DNA of 64,000 bases from Paenibacillus lupini (GTDB taxonomy: Bacteria > Bacillota > Bacilli > Paenibacillales > Paenibacillaceae): contig NZ_JAASRW010000006.1 in assembly GCF_011761355.1 (NCBI RefSeq), positions 1 to 64,000 of the forward strand, written 5' to 3'. Each line of letters begins with the position of its first letter. Position 1 is the first letter of the stretch. Below, piece by piece: positions 55,462 to 64,000 of this stretch. The position numbers and the translations under genes are program-made. Below the pieces are notes generated by a model that saw nothing but the letters and a program-made list of their open reading frames with translations, did not search any database and was not told the DNA's origin.

Positions 55462-55501
55462 AACAAAGAGGACCTCCCAATAAGCGGAGGTCCTCTTTGT
55501 T
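55462..55501. terminator. Bidirectional terminator
   Basis: A 16-bp perfect stem (55462-55477 with 55486-55501, AACAAAGAGGACCTCC arm) with an 8-base loop between the convergent kinase and rarA genes. Confidence 0.9.
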
Positions 55502-55502
55502 A

Positions 55503-56813
55503 TTATTTCTGGCGCTTCCGAAGCTCCTGATTCTGGCGGATCTTGCCCTCCATCCCCTGCTCGGTCGCTTTGTAAATGGTTATGCCCTCTACGGTGTCCG
55601 GCAAATACTGCTGCTTCACGTAATGGCCCGGGTAATCATGCGGGTATTTGTACCCTTCATGACCAAGCTGCTGAGCGCCTTTGTAATGCGTGTCACGCAG
55701 ATGCAGCGGTACCTCTGCATTGCCTGCTCCTTCTATGGCCGCCATTGCTTTGCCGATTGCTATTGCTGCCGCATTAGACTTCGGACTTTCGATAGCAAAC
55801 AAGATGGCCTGCGAGATATTATATTTAGCCTCTGGCCAGCCAATCTTATGATAAGCATCCATCGCCGTAACCGCCTGCACCATTGCCTGCGGATTAGCAA
55901 GGCCGATATCTTCGCTGCAAGCCACAATAAGCCTGCGCAAGAAGGTCATCGGATCCATCCCCAGCTTCTCTACCGCATACAAGAACCAAAACAAAGCAGC
56001 GTCGCTTGAGCCACGAATGCTCTTATGGAAAGCGGACAGAACATCATATTGCGTAGACATGTCCGCACGGACGGTTGGTTTCCTGATCGATTCCTGTGCA
56101 ACCTCCATCGTTATCCGGACTGAACCATCCGGCTCAGAAGGTGTCGTGACTGCTGCAAGCTCAAGCGCATTTAGCGCACGACGAATGTCGCCGCCTGCCA
56201 TAGAAGCGATATGTTCAAGCGCCTCTTCCTCCGCATGCAGCGTCATAAAGCCTAGACCGCGGCTTTTGTCTGTAAGTGCCCGCTTCATGGCCTCTAAAGC
56301 ATGCTTTTCGTTCAGAGGTTCCAATTGGAACAAGGTAGAACGAGACAGGAGTGCTCCATTCACATGATGGAACGGATTTTCCGTTGTTGCTCCGATAAAA
56401 ATAATAATGCCCTGCTCTACCGCTGGCAGAAGCGCATCTTGCCTTGAAGTATTAAATCGATGAACCTCATCGAGAAATAGAATCGTTTTTTTCCCATACA
56501 TCAACTTATTCGTCTTGGCTGACTCAATAACTTCACGCACATCTTTTACCGAGGCATCTACCGCGTTTAGCTTGACGAACTCACCTGCCGTACGCTTCGA
56601 GATAATATTCGCAAGCGTCGTCTTCCCGCAGCCTGGAGGGCCGTAGAGCAAGATCGACGATACTTGATCTCCCTCAATCGCTCTTCGCAGCAGCTTACCT
56701 GCTCCTACAATATGTTCTTGCCCAATATAATCATCCAGCGTCTCCGGCCGCATCCGGTCGGCAAGCAATCTTGCCCGCGGCGTCTCCGCTTCTTGATAAG
56801 AAAATAAGTCCAT
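55503..56813 (-). CDS. rarA: Replication-associated recombination protein RarA (MgsA)
   Basis: The 436-residue AAA+ ATPase has Walker A GPPGCGKTT, Walker B LFLDEVHRF, sensor 1 IGATTENP, the MgsA C-terminal domain (KSIRGSDADAALFWF-like KSIRGSSDAALFWFLYAVE) and the family ending DTVEGITIY. RarA acts at stalled replication forks. It is a single gene. Confidence 0.95.
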   Translation of the reverse strand: MDLFSYQEAETPRARLLADRMRPETLDDYIGQEHIVGAGKLLRRAIEGDQVSSILLYGPPGCGKTTLANIISKRTAGEFVKLNAVDASVKDVREVIESAKTNKLMYGKKTILFLDEVHRFNTSRQDALLPAVEQGIIIFIGATTENPFHHVNGALLSRSTLFQLEPLNEKHALEAMKRALTDKSRGLGFMTLHAEEEALEHIASMAGGDIRRALNALELAAVTTPSEPDGSVRITMEVAQESIRKPTVRADMSTQYDVLSAFHKSIRGSSDAALFWFLYAVEKLGMDPMTFLRRLIVACSEDIGLANPQAMVQAVTAMDAYHKIGWPEAKYNISQAILFAIESPKSNAAAIAIGKAMAAIEGAGNAEVPLHLRDTHYKGAQQLGHEGYKYPHDYPGHYVKQQYLPDTVEGITIYKATEQGMEGKIRQNQELRKRQK

Positions 56814-56944
56814 TCGTCGTCACAACCTTTTTAACTACATTACTACGATGATAGCATACTCGCACATACGTTCGCCACCATACGCAAATGGGACTGTTGC
56901 CATATTAACATATAAAAAATATAGTTATTTCGTACGTATTACTA

Positions 56945-56972
56945 TAATAATTTACCAATAAACTGCCGATAT
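56945..56972 (+). promoter_or_regulatory. SigD-type promoter of the GNAT-MCP operon
   Basis: TAAT (56945-56948), 16 bases, then the perfect GCCGATAT (56965-56972). This is the same layout as at the other MCP gene. The start point would be near 56980 and the leader about 110 bases long. Confidence 0.75.
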
Positions 56973-57091
56973 AAAGTGCTAGGAATATTTTTCCTTTGTA
57001 ATACCGTATATAACGAATTACAAGCATGGAGAGGGAACTTATAAATATATAAAAAACATTAGACAGAGAAAGGGATAAGGAGAGTTGTATT

Positions 57092-57658
57092 TTGTTCAAA
57101 TCTGTGAAGAGCGAGTGGGAATTAGCGATGTTCAACAGCATTTGGGTATCTGTATGGGAAGAGAAAGGCTATGAACTCGAGTATACCAATCAGGTAGTCG
57201 AAAGGTTTCTTGCTGTGTCCGATGATGGAGAATATGTCGGAACTTCGGAGATCAAGCCATACCTGCTTGGACATAACGAGATCGAATCGGTCGCTCCTTT
57301 CCGCCATCATCCTAAAATTATCGACGATCCTGCCCGTGTAGCGGAAATCGATAAAATCGCTATTTTACAACATTTTCGGGGACAACAGCCAATCTCGGAT
57401 TTATTATCATCAGCCGTTTATTGTGCCGAGAAGTATAATTTCCGTTATTTCATCTCACTCTTGGAGCCTGTCTTTTACCGTGCCCTTCGTATTACGTTCC
57501 ATATACCAATGGAGAAGGTAGGCGGCAAGCAATTTTACAAAGGGGATGATGTTATTCCTGTCCTATTCGATATGGAGCACATCTACCGAAATAAAAAGCA
57601 ATACGATTGGCTGACCTATCAGAACAGCTCTGATAACAGAGCCATGCCTGCATTATAA
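57092..57658 (+). CDS. Acyl-synthase-like GNAT (LuxI/FeeM-type fold)
   Basis: The 188-residue protein begins at TTG behind AAGGAGAG. It lacks the usual acetyl-CoA loop of small GNATs. Its layout is that of the N-acyl amino acid or autoinducer synthases: an early YLGTSEI-type strand (DDGEYVGTSEIKPY), a central acidic-basic EIDKIAILQHFRG, a helix with ALRITFHIPM, then a GGKQFYKGDDVIPVLFDM strand. FeeM-like N-acyltransferases and LuxI show this order, but the similarity is by pattern only, and the acyl donor and acceptor are unknown. It is 30 bases upstream of an MCP gene and shares a SigD-type promoter. Confidence 0.55.
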   Translation: MFKSVKSEWELAMFNSIWVSVWEEKGYELEYTNQVVERFLAVSDDGEYVGTSEIKPYLLGHNEIESVAPFRHHPKIIDDPARVAEIDKIAILQHFRGQQPISDLLSSAVYCAEKYNFRYFISLLEPVFYRALRITFHIPMEKVGGKQFYKGDDVIPVLFDMEHIYRNKKQYDWLTYQNSSDNRAMPAL

Positions 57659-57688
57659 AACCAATAAGTAAAGGTAGAGATCAAGCAT

Positions 57689-59182
57689 ATGACCAGAGAT
57701 CAGATCGTGCTCGACAAAAGGAATCGATTATTTGTAAAAATTTTATGGGGACTGCTTGCGCTTGGTCTACTCGCCGATCTAGGAGCAGGACTTGGGATAG
57801 ACATGATATTGCTCCTTGCTATCGTAGGATTAATCAGCTGCGGCCTCGCTACCTTCATGACCTACAAAAAGATTTTGGTTGAATACATTATGTATGTCGT
57901 ACCTATCATTCTAACCGTATTAACCGTGCTGCTGATTGTATCTGATCCGCATCCGATTATAAGCACCTATTTTCTTGTCTACGTCAATATTGCCGTAATG
58001 ACCTTATACGCCGACTATAAGCCAATCATATTTACCGGTGTTCTAAGTATGGGTGTCAGCACTTATATTTTCCTGGACCCTGAGCTCCAGAAGCAGCTTT
58101 TCCCGAATGATTCCTTGTTGTACTTGTTCTTATATCTGATTTTTGCTACTGTCGCTCTCTCTTTCTCCGCCAAATTCAGCCAAAGCCTGCAGGCAGATGT
58201 TACGGCCGAACGACGTGATGCTCTTGAATCTAAGGAGCTAACAGATAAGGTTGTTGAGAAGCTGAAGTCGATGATTCTTATTCTTGGTGAATTCAGCAGC
58301 GAGCAAAAAGGTACCGTTGAATCCACCGGCCAGATCTCGCGTGAAGTCACAACTACCTTTGCTGAAATGTCAGCTTCCATAGAGAAACAAACCAGTATGG
58401 TTCTAAACGTGAGCGACTCCGCTCATACGATTGAAACAGCCGTTTCCCAGCTTCGTGAAGGTTCCGCACAATTACAGCAATACTCTGCTGATACGGCTGT
58501 GCTGACCGTAGAAGGCAATGATTTGATCCAAACCTTAACGACAGATGTACATAGTGTTCAAGCGATTATTTCGCAAACCGTAGCTTTAATGGAGCAATTA
58601 ATCGACCAGAATGAGAAAGTAAGCTCGATTGTTGGCTCGATTCGGGAAATATCCGAGCAGACAAATCTCCTGTCCCTCAATGCAGCGATTGAAGCAGCTA
58701 GAGCCGGCGAGCATGGCCGCGGCTTCGCGGTTGTAGCCGGCGAAGTCCGTAAGCTCGCGGATAACGCAAGCCTTGCAGCAGGCGAGATTACAAGCATCCT
58801 TGGTACCATCCATACTTCTATCTCAGCTGTAAGCGAGCAGGTCCATCTAGGCCAGCAAGCCGTAGATACAAGCTATCAGGCATCACAGAAGGTTGAAAGT
58901 ATCATTAAACGAATTAACGGCAATACCGAGCAAGTGAAGCAGCAATCCGATACGGTCGGCGACTCTTCCAAGCAGCTGTATGAGCAATACTCTTCTATCT
59001 CGGATGAGATGACTGGAATGGCTGCTATTACCGAGCAGAACATGGCCTCCGTCGAAGAGGTATGTGCCAGCATGGAAAATCAGGACGTCAAGATCAGCCA
59101 TCTCGTCGAAGGTTACGCCCAGCTCGATGTACTCATCTCTGAGCTCAAAGATCTCGTCGAGCCTAAACAGACAGCCAAATAG
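57689..59182 (+). CDS. Membrane methyl-accepting chemotaxis protein without extracellular sensor
   Basis: The 497-residue receptor has an N-terminal block of about six closely spaced membrane helices (residues about 15-165) with no large loop. A short linker follows, and then a full methylation/signalling domain with tip [18 protein letters not shown] and [20 protein letters not shown]. There is no HAMP domain. The ligand must therefore be sensed in the membrane or through a partner. It is co-transcribed with the acyl-synthase-like gene. Confidence 0.88.
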   Translation: MTRDQIVLDKRNRLFVKILWGLLALGLLADLGAGLGIDMILLLAIVGLISCGLATFMTYKKILVEYIMYVVPIILTVLTVLLIVSDPHPIISTYFLVYVNIAVMTLYADYKPIIFTGVLSMGVSTYIFLDPELQKQLFPNDSLLYLFLYLIFATVALSFSAKFSQSLQADVTAERRDALESKELTDKVVEKLKSMILILGEFSSEQKGTVESTGQISREVTTTFAEMSASIEKQTSMVLNVSDSAHTIETAVSQLREGSAQLQQYSADTAVLTVEGNDLIQTLTTDVHSVQAIISQTVALMEQLIDQNEKVSSIVGSIREISEQTNLLSLNAAIEAARAGEHGRGFAVVAGEVRKLADNASLAAGEITSILGTIHTSISAVSEQVHLGQQAVDTSYQASQKVESIIKRINGNTEQVKQQSDTVGDSSKQLYEQYSSISDEMTGMAAITEQNMASVEEVCASMENQDVKISHLVEGYAQLDVLISELKDLVEPKQTAK

Positions 59183-59198
59183 TCATATAATTTCATTT

Positions 59199-59240
59199 AA
59201 AAACCCGCAAGTGACCTCTTATGTCCGCTTGCGGGTTTTT
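59199..59240 (+). terminator. Terminator of the GNAT-MCP operon
   Basis: Perfect 13-bp arms (59199-59211 with 59228-59240, AAAAACCCGCAAG arm), a 16-base loop, T run. It follows the MCP stop by 17 bases. Confidence 0.88.
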
Positions 59241-59320
59241 CCATTTAACAGGGCCATTATAGAAGTCCCCTCCATTAATGACTTCACATAGCAATCTAAC
59301 AAAAAAATGCAAAATTTTGA

Positions 59321-59326
59321 TATAAT
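59321..59326 (+). promoter_or_regulatory. Promoter -10 of the GGDEF-EAL gene
   Basis: A perfect TATAAT with TG at the extended -10 position (TGATATAAT), 39 bases upstream of the ATG at 59365. The -35 is weak. Confidence 0.5.
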
Positions 59327-59364
59327 GATTCAACATCATAGTTGTGGGTAAGCGAGGTATTCAC

Positions 59365-62300
59365 ATGAGTTTATTTAAGTTGGATTTCTTGAAGAAAAAT
59401 AAAAATCAAGCACCGGTCATTTCGGATCTGTTTAATACATCCTTATTTGATCATCAATCAGACATTTTCCTATTGTTCGATCGTAATGGACGACTGATTG
59501 AGGCTAATCAGGCATTCACGAATACATTAGGTTACTCCCTTGATGAGTTTAAGCTATTAACCTATGCTTCCCTTTTACCTGACAACCAAAGGCAAAGAGC
59601 TAGAGAACATTTTTATAAATTATTAAATGGCGAAATTCAAATCTTCGAAATCTGTGTTCTTCACAGATCAGGCCATTTCATTGAATTAACCGTGACCGCT
59701 TTCCCAAGAAGGAATTTCGATACAAATGATGGTTTCTATGCCATTGCTAAGGACCTCTCGGACATCAAATTAATCGAGCAGCGTTATATATCGTTGTTAA
59801 AAAATATGTTCAGTGCAGCATTTATTATTGATCTGCAGGGTAACATCCTCGATGTGAATGAAGCGGCTGTCACATTGACTGGCTATGAGAAGCATGAACA
59901 TATCCACTTTAGTCAATTTATTAAGCCCGAAGAGCTCGATCAAGCTGCTGCCTATAATCAAAGAGTCCTTGCTGGAGAAACTCTCTCTTTTCCAATCACT
60001 ATTATACATAAAAACGGTCAAAGCATTGATGTGATCACTACCCTATTCCCCATCTTCATGCATGAGAAAATTACAGGCATCATTGGAATAAGCCATGACA
60101 TAACGGACGAGACAAGAAACAGGCGGTTACTTCATATTAACCAACAAAGATATAAATCACTTTTTGAACAAAACCCTGATGTGATCTCCTACTTTGATTT
60201 GCATGGCAATTTTATCGATTGCAATTCGGCACTGGAGAGAATATTAGGTTATACCCGGGATGAATTAGTGGAATCGCATTATGAGCAGCTCATTTCCAAA
60301 CAGGATTTGGATAAAGCCCATTATCATTTCAATCAAACCATACTAGGTGAAGTTCAAAACTATGAACTCATTTGTCAGCATAAGCTTGGCCATTTCGTCT
60401 ATTTGAGTATCACACAGCTCCCTATTATGATTGATAATTTTACGGTCGGTGTCTATTCCATTGCAAAAGATATAACTACAAAAAAACAGGCTGAGCATGC
60501 CTTGGTTGAAGCAGAATCAAAATACCGCAGTCTGGTGGAGAAATCAATTGTTGGCGTATACATCGTTCAGAATCACCTCATCGCCTATGCTAATCCTCAT
60601 CTTATTGACTTGCTCGAGTACAAAGAGGCTATTATCGGAATGGATGTTCTGAGTGTCATTCATCCTGACGACAAAGAAATTGTTGAACAAAATATTCAAA
60701 AAATCATAAATGAAAATGAATCCATTCATCATTTTATGCGAATAGTGAAGATGGATGGAGAAGTTATCGACGTTGAGCTGTACTCCAGTCCTATTATCTA
60801 TCAAGGCACGTCTGCCATTATAGGTACATTGCTTGATGTAACCGAGAGAAAAAAAGCGGAAGAAATGAATGCTTTTCTAGCCTATCACGATGCATTAACC
60901 CGGCTCCCTAATCGAAGAAAATTTGAAGAGATGCTTAAAGAAACGCTGCAAACAGCCAAGTCCGCACATACAAAATTTGCTGTCATGTATCTGGATATGG
61001 ACCGATTTAAATACATAAATGATTCATTAGGTCATGTTGTCGGAGATCAGCTGTTAGTCGCTATCTCTCATCGTTTACAGCAGCATGTCAGAGACAACGA
61101 TATCGTCGCCAGAATGGGCGGTGACGAGTTCACCATCATCCTCCCTCATATTGAGGATAACAACAGTGCAATAGACGTTGCCAAACGGATTATTGAAGCC
61201 ATGAAGGAACCACTCAAGATCGATGAGTATGAGCTCTACATTACAACTAGTATCGGGATCGGTGTATACCCTAACGATGGGGATGATAGCCTGACCCTGA
61301 TGAAAAATGCGGATTCAGCGCTTTATCGTGCTAAAGATCTGGGCAAAAATAATGTTCAAATCTTTACGTCATCGATGAATATACAGACATACAAAATATT
61401 CACCTTAGAGAGGGATCTCCGTAAGGCGATTCAGCGTAATGAACTAGAGCTCTACTATCAGCCCAAGGTAAATGTGTATTCTGGGGAGATTGTTGGTGCT
61501 GAGGCCTTGGTTAGGTGGAATCATCCCGAATGGGGGCTCGTCTCTCCTAATGAATTTATTCCTTTATCAGAGGAAACAGGATTAAGTGCAGCACTTAGCA
61601 GCTGGGTGAAGCTGACGGCATGTCAGCAAAATAAAGAGTGGCAGCAAGCCGGACTACCGGCTATTCCGATCTCGATTAATGTAACAGCCAAACGCTTTTT
61701 ATTTAAGGATATGGTCGATTCCATTCAACTTGTACTTCGTGAAACTGGCCTGGATCCTCAATATTTAGAAGTAGAAATAACGGAAAGCTCCCTATTGGAG
61801 AACGAAGATGCGGTTATGACAACACTTGATGCTCTTAATAAACTTGGTGTTAAAATCTCTCTTGATGATTTTGGCACAGGTTATTCTTCCCTCTCTTATT
61901 TGAAAAGGTTTAGACAAAAAATTAACACACTGAAAATCGATAAGTCCTTCATTCACGACATGCATCCAGGCAATGATGACAACGCGATTATCCATATGAT
62001 CATTCAGTTAGCCCAGCATATGAATATGTCGGTTATTGCGGAAGGCGTTGAAACAGAGGAACAGCTATATCTTCTTAAACAATTACAATGTGATGTTGTA
62101 CAAGGTTACTTATTCAGTAAGCCTGTCCAGGCGGCAGAGTTTGCTGAAATTTTAAAGCAAGGTCATATACCTATCGTAAATAGCGATGTTGCTGCAGATT
62201 TTGAAAATAAACGACAATATTATAGAGTGAATTTTCATTACCCTCTAAGCGCATTAATGACCGTAATCGAGATAAACGGAAAACGTATTGAGCTTGGAAA

Positions 62301-62646
62301 AACGGAAATCGTCATTGATAATATAGGCGCTGGAGGATTAAGATTCTTATCTTCCATCCAGCTTGCCGTCCACCCTGGCATACTCCTGGAATTAGAGACA
62401 CAGATCATGTATCGAACCATTCGATTGTACGGTAAAGTCGTTTGGTTTAAAGAATTAGAGTCCGGTATTTTTCAGTACGGCGTAGAGTTCCAAATCAACG
62501 AGCAAGAAAGATCATCCTTAACTCGGACCCTTCACGAATTATCCACCCGACTAAAAAAAGTACATCTTGTCCCCGGCTGCAACTTCATAAAAGAAGACAG
62601 CATACATTATTTAAAAACTTTTTCCGCCCACCGCCATTCTCTATAA
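59365..62646 (+). CDS. PAS-GGDEF-EAL-PilZ cyclic-di-GMP enzyme
   Basis: The 1,093-residue cytoplasmic protein has four PAS-type domains (about residues 35-140, 150-260, 270-390 and 400-505) and a GGDEF domain with intact GGDEF near residue 585 plus the inhibitory I-site RDND exactly five residues before it. An EAL domain follows (EALVRW near 713; EITESSLL; DDFGTGYSSLSYLKRF; EGVETEEQ; QGYLFSKPV) and then a C-terminal PilZ domain (KRQYYRV near 950; NIGAGG in place of NxSxxG). No membrane segment is seen. It can in principle make, degrade and bind c-di-GMP. ATG 59365 lies behind GAGGT. It stands alone, after the MCP operon terminator. Confidence 0.93.
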   Translation: MSLFKLDFLKKNKNQAPVISDLFNTSLFDHQSDIFLLFDRNGRLIEANQAFTNTLGYSLDEFKLLTYASLLPDNQRQRAREHFYKLLNGEIQIFEICVLHRSGHFIELTVTAFPRRNFDTNDGFYAIAKDLSDIKLIEQRYISLLKNMFSAAFIIDLQGNILDVNEAAVTLTGYEKHEHIHFSQFIKPEELDQAAAYNQRVLAGETLSFPITIIHKNGQSIDVITTLFPIFMHEKITGIIGISHDITDETRNRRLLHINQQRYKSLFEQNPDVISYFDLHGNFIDCNSALERILGYTRDELVESHYEQLISKQDLDKAHYHFNQTILGEVQNYELICQHKLGHFVYLSITQLPIMIDNFTVGVYSIAKDITTKKQAEHALVEAESKYRSLVEKSIVGVYIVQNHLIAYANPHLIDLLEYKEAIIGMDVLSVIHPDDKEIVEQNIQKIINENESIHHFMRIVKMDGEVIDVELYSSPIIYQGTSAIIGTLLDVTERKKAEEMNAFLAYHDALTRLPNRRKFEEMLKETLQTAKSAHTKFAVMYLDMDRFKYINDSLGHVVGDQLLVAISHRLQQHVRDNDIVARMGGDEFTIILPHIEDNNSAIDVAKRIIEAMKEPLKIDEYELYITTSIGIGVYPNDGDDSLTLMKNADSALYRAKDLGKNNVQIFTSSMNIQTYKIFTLERDLRKAIQRNELELYYQPKVNVYSGEIVGAEALVRWNHPEWGLVSPNEFIPLSEETGLSAALSSWVKLTACQQNKEWQQAGLPAIPISINVTAKRFLFKDMVDSIQLVLRETGLDPQYLEVEITESSLLENEDAVMTTLDALNKLGVKISLDDFGTGYSSLSYLKRFRQKINTLKIDKSFIHDMHPGNDDNAIIHMIIQLAQHMNMSVIAEGVETEEQLYLLKQLQCDVVQGYLFSKPVQAAEFAEILKQGHIPIVNSDVAADFENKRQYYRVNFHYPLSALMTVIEINGKRIELGKTEIVIDNIGAGGLRFLSSIQLAVHPGILLELETQIMYRTIRLYGKVVWFKELESGIFQYGVEFQINEQERSSLTRTLHELSTRLKKVHLVPGCNFIKEDSIHYLKTFSAHRHSL

Positions 62647-62651
62647 ACAGC

Positions 62652-62686
62652 AAAACCGCAAGCGCCATAACCGCTTGCGGTTTTTT
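62652..62686 (+). terminator. Terminator of the GGDEF-EAL gene
   Basis: Perfect 13-bp arms AAAACCGCAAGCG and CGCTTGCGGTTTT around CCATAAC, then TTTT, six bases after the stop codon. Confidence 0.9.
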
Positions 62687-62761
62687 CTGTCCCCCCACGA
62701 AGGATCTTGGAGAAGGAGGGGCCAGGCTTTGGGTTTAGGCTTGTTTGTTTTGTAATCGATA

Positions 62762-62888
62762 GGATCTAAGAGAAAGTATCTCCTGGAGGAGCGGAGCGTT
62801 TGCCTTTGGAATCGTGAATTCACAATAGTGGATGATTCAAAATGTCACGATTCCAACAGCAGCCGGAAGGAGATACTTCTCTACGATC
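62762..62888 (-). repeat. Two-stem structured element, copy E
   Basis: Read on the minus strand: outer arm (62881-62868), TTCCGGCTGCTGTTG, inner stem GAATCGTGA / TCACGATTC (62853-62845 with 62817-62809, 9 bp perfect), CAAAGGCAAACGCTCCGCTC, then the other outer arm (62784-62770, one bulged base). GGATC and GATCC at the far ends extend the pairing. It lies between the GGDEF-EAL gene and convergent tcdA. Confidence 0.82.
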
Positions 62889-62908
62889 CATCATCGATAA
62901 TCCAAAAT

Positions 62909-62933
62909 AAAAAGGCCGCCCCAAGGACGGCCC
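62909..62933 (-). terminator. Terminator of tcdA
   Basis: On the minus strand GGCCGTCC, a short loop and GGCGGCC pair, followed by TTTTTATTTT. It starts five bases after the tcdA stop. Confidence 0.8.
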
Positions 62934-62937
62934 TCTC

Positions 62938-63693
62938 CTATACTACAATATCATGCGACGCCAAAAGATCCTTCACCACAACGCTCACCATAATCAGTCC
63001 CGCCACAGGCGGAACAAATGCATTACTCGCTGGCGGTTGCTGCGCTTTACGGATCTCCGGTGCGTTCTCCGGTACGATGCGCTGTGTAACGTCCTCACGT
63101 GGCTTGTTAGGCAGTTCGGATGAGAAGACAACCTTCACACCCTTCTTGATGCCTTCCTTGCGCAGCTTCGTGCGTACGACGCGTGCAATCGGGTCCGTAT
63201 GCGTCTTCGAGATGTCCACAACAGCGAACTTCGTTGGATCCATCTTATTCGCTGCACCCATGCTGGAGATAATCGGAATCTTCCGCTCCAGGCATTGCTT
63301 GATCAGATGGATTTTGTACGAAATCGTATCTGATGCATCCACAACATAATCAAGCGGATAAGCAAACAGCTGCTCATACGTCTCTTCTGTATAAAACATC
63401 CGCAGCGAGATGACATCGCAATCCGGATTAATCAGTTTAATCCGGTCTCGCATCAGATCTGCTTTAGGCTCGCCAACAGTAGTGATGAGCGCATGAATCT
63501 GGCGGTTCACATTCGTAATATCTACAACATCCTTATCAATGAGGATGATGCGTCCTACGCCGGTCCGGGCAAGCGCCTCAGCAGCGATGGAGCCTACGCC
63601 GCCAATGCCAAGCACGGCGACGGTACTCCCTTTCATCGCTTCGAGCCCTTCCGGGCCGATCGCAAGCTCTGTACGAGAAAATTGATGCAGCAT
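62938..63693 (-). CDS. tcdA: tRNA threonylcarbamoyladenosine dehydratase TcdA
   Basis: TcdA (YgdL/CsdL) closes the t6A base at position 37 of ANN-decoding tRNAs to its cyclic form, with ATP. The 251-residue E1-like protein has the ATP-binding GIGGVGS motif near residue 31, the RxxxQ-type arginine in VNRQIHALITTVG, and the ThiF-like strand DYVVDASDTISYK. Its start is 21 bases after the aspS stop, as in many bacilli, so it is likely co-transcribed with aspS. Confidence 0.93.
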   Translation of the reverse strand: MLHQFSRTELAIGPEGLEAMKGSTVAVLGIGGVGSIAAEALARTGVGRIILIDKDVVDITNVNRQIHALITTVGEPKADLMRDRIKLINPDCDVISLRMFYTEETYEQLFAYPLDYVVDASDTISYKIHLIKQCLERKIPIISSMGAANKMDPTKFAVVDISKTHTDPIARVVRTKLRKEGIKKGVKVVFSSELPNKPREDVTQRIVPENAPEIRKAQQPPASNAFVPPVAGLIMVSVVVKDLLASHDIVV

Positions 63694-63714
63694 CGTTTAT
63701 TGCCGCCTCCCTAA

Positions 63715-64000
63715 TTAAGCTTGCTTGTTACCAGCAGCAGCTGCTTCTGGTTTCGGCTTCAGCACAGTACGGATATGAAGCTGCTCAAGCTGCGACAGCT
63801 CGACTGTGGATGGTGCATCGCACAGCAGGTCGGTTGCACTTGCTGTTTTCGGGAATGCAATCGTTTCACGCAGGTTCGTACGGCCAGTCAGCAGCATTAC
63901 GAGACGGTCAAAGCCAAATGCTACACCGCCATGTGGAGGCGTACCATAGTCAAATGCATCCAGCAGGAAGCCAAACTTCTCATGTGCTTCTTCCATCGAG
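63715..64000 (-). CDS. aspS: Aspartyl-tRNA synthetase, C-terminal end (cut by the window)
   Basis: The visible 95 or so residues end the AspRS catalytic domain: class II motif 3 in [14 protein letters not shown], then IRETIAFPK-type [24 protein letters not shown], and a tail rich in Ala and Lys. These match the bacterial-type enzyme. The gene enters from the right edge, so neither its start nor its promoter is seen. Confidence 0.95.
   Translation of the reverse strand, partial: SMEEAHEKFGFLLDAFDYGTPPHGGVAFGFDRLVMLLTGRTNLRETIAFPKTASATDLLCDAPSTVELSQLEQLHIRTVLKPKPEAAAAGNKQA

Noticed and set aside
56888-56910. Seventh copy of the structured element (CTGTTG near 56893)
   Set aside because: Only the hexamer matches; neither the second constant block nor paired arms are present.

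Overview
The window looks like a chromosomal segment of a Paenibacillus-like, Gram-positive, endospore-forming Bacillota. The evidence is strong GGAGG-type ribosome binding sites, a Bacillus-type rRNA leader, B. subtilis-like gene order (alaS, an IreB-like gene, ruvX, two DUF1292 genes, mltG; and cymR, cysteine desulfurase, mnmA), a T-box alaS leader, a preQ1-I riboswitch on the queuosine genes, YesM/YesN-type two-component regulators, SigD-type promoters and a GlnR/TnrA box. Assignment below genus level is not possible from the sequence alone. No phage, insertion sequence, plasmid gene, CRISPR array or tRNA gene was seen; the window is mostly core genome with accessory signalling genes.

Layout. 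1-177: 5' end of a 16S rRNA gene reading leftward, with its promoter and leader. 523-6509: a 28-codon ORF and a giant 18-repeat beta-sandwich protein. 6.5-7.5 kb: two structured repeats around an internally deleted GNAT gene. 7.5-10 kb: queuosine precursor operon queC-queD-queE-queF behind a preQ1 riboswitch and terminator. 10-12.9 kb: a YuiH-like molybdopterin oxidoreductase, a secreted SLH-like protein and a MarR regulator. 12.9-17.8 kb: urease operon ureABC-ureFGD without ureE, behind a GlnR/TnrA box. 18-26.3 kb: MglBAC-type sugar importer plus a three-part sensor (membrane-anchored sugar-binding protein, YesM-type kinase, YesN-type regulator). 26.5-33.1 kb: ilvD, a polysaccharide deacetylase, an AI-2E family protein and a PBP. 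33.2-35.5 kb: a SigD-type MCP. 35.5-42.5 kb: mltG, two DUF1292 genes, ruvX, ireB-like, alaS with T-box, and another AI-2E family gene. 42.6-46.3 kb: zinc-ribbon protein, PRC-barrel protein, cysteine desulfurase, cymR and divergent mnmA. 46.4-49.7 kb: CNNM/hemolysin-like membrane protein and a CopC/CopD pair. 49.8-53.9 kb: Fur-controlled siderophore importer with a divergent binding protein. 54.1-56.8 kb: an orphan Spo0B/CitA-type kinase and rarA. 57.1-62.6 kb: a SigD-type operon pairing an acyl-synthase-like GNAT with an MCP, then a PAS-GGDEF-EAL-PilZ protein. 62.9-64 kb: tcdA and the 3' end of aspS, cut by the window edge.

The most unusual feature is an intergenic element found in five full copies and one remnant. 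Two short constant blocks, about CCGRYYRCTGTTG and CAAAGGCRNRCGCTNCGCT, flank an inner stem whose sequence differs in every copy but stays self-complementary. The whole is enclosed by an outer stem that is also copy-specific. That is the signature of a conserved structure rather than a conserved sequence. A second, unrelated hairpin repeat occurs in tandem at a period of about 41 bp between ureA and ureB and upstream of mltG, and its core is also nested inside one copy of the first element.
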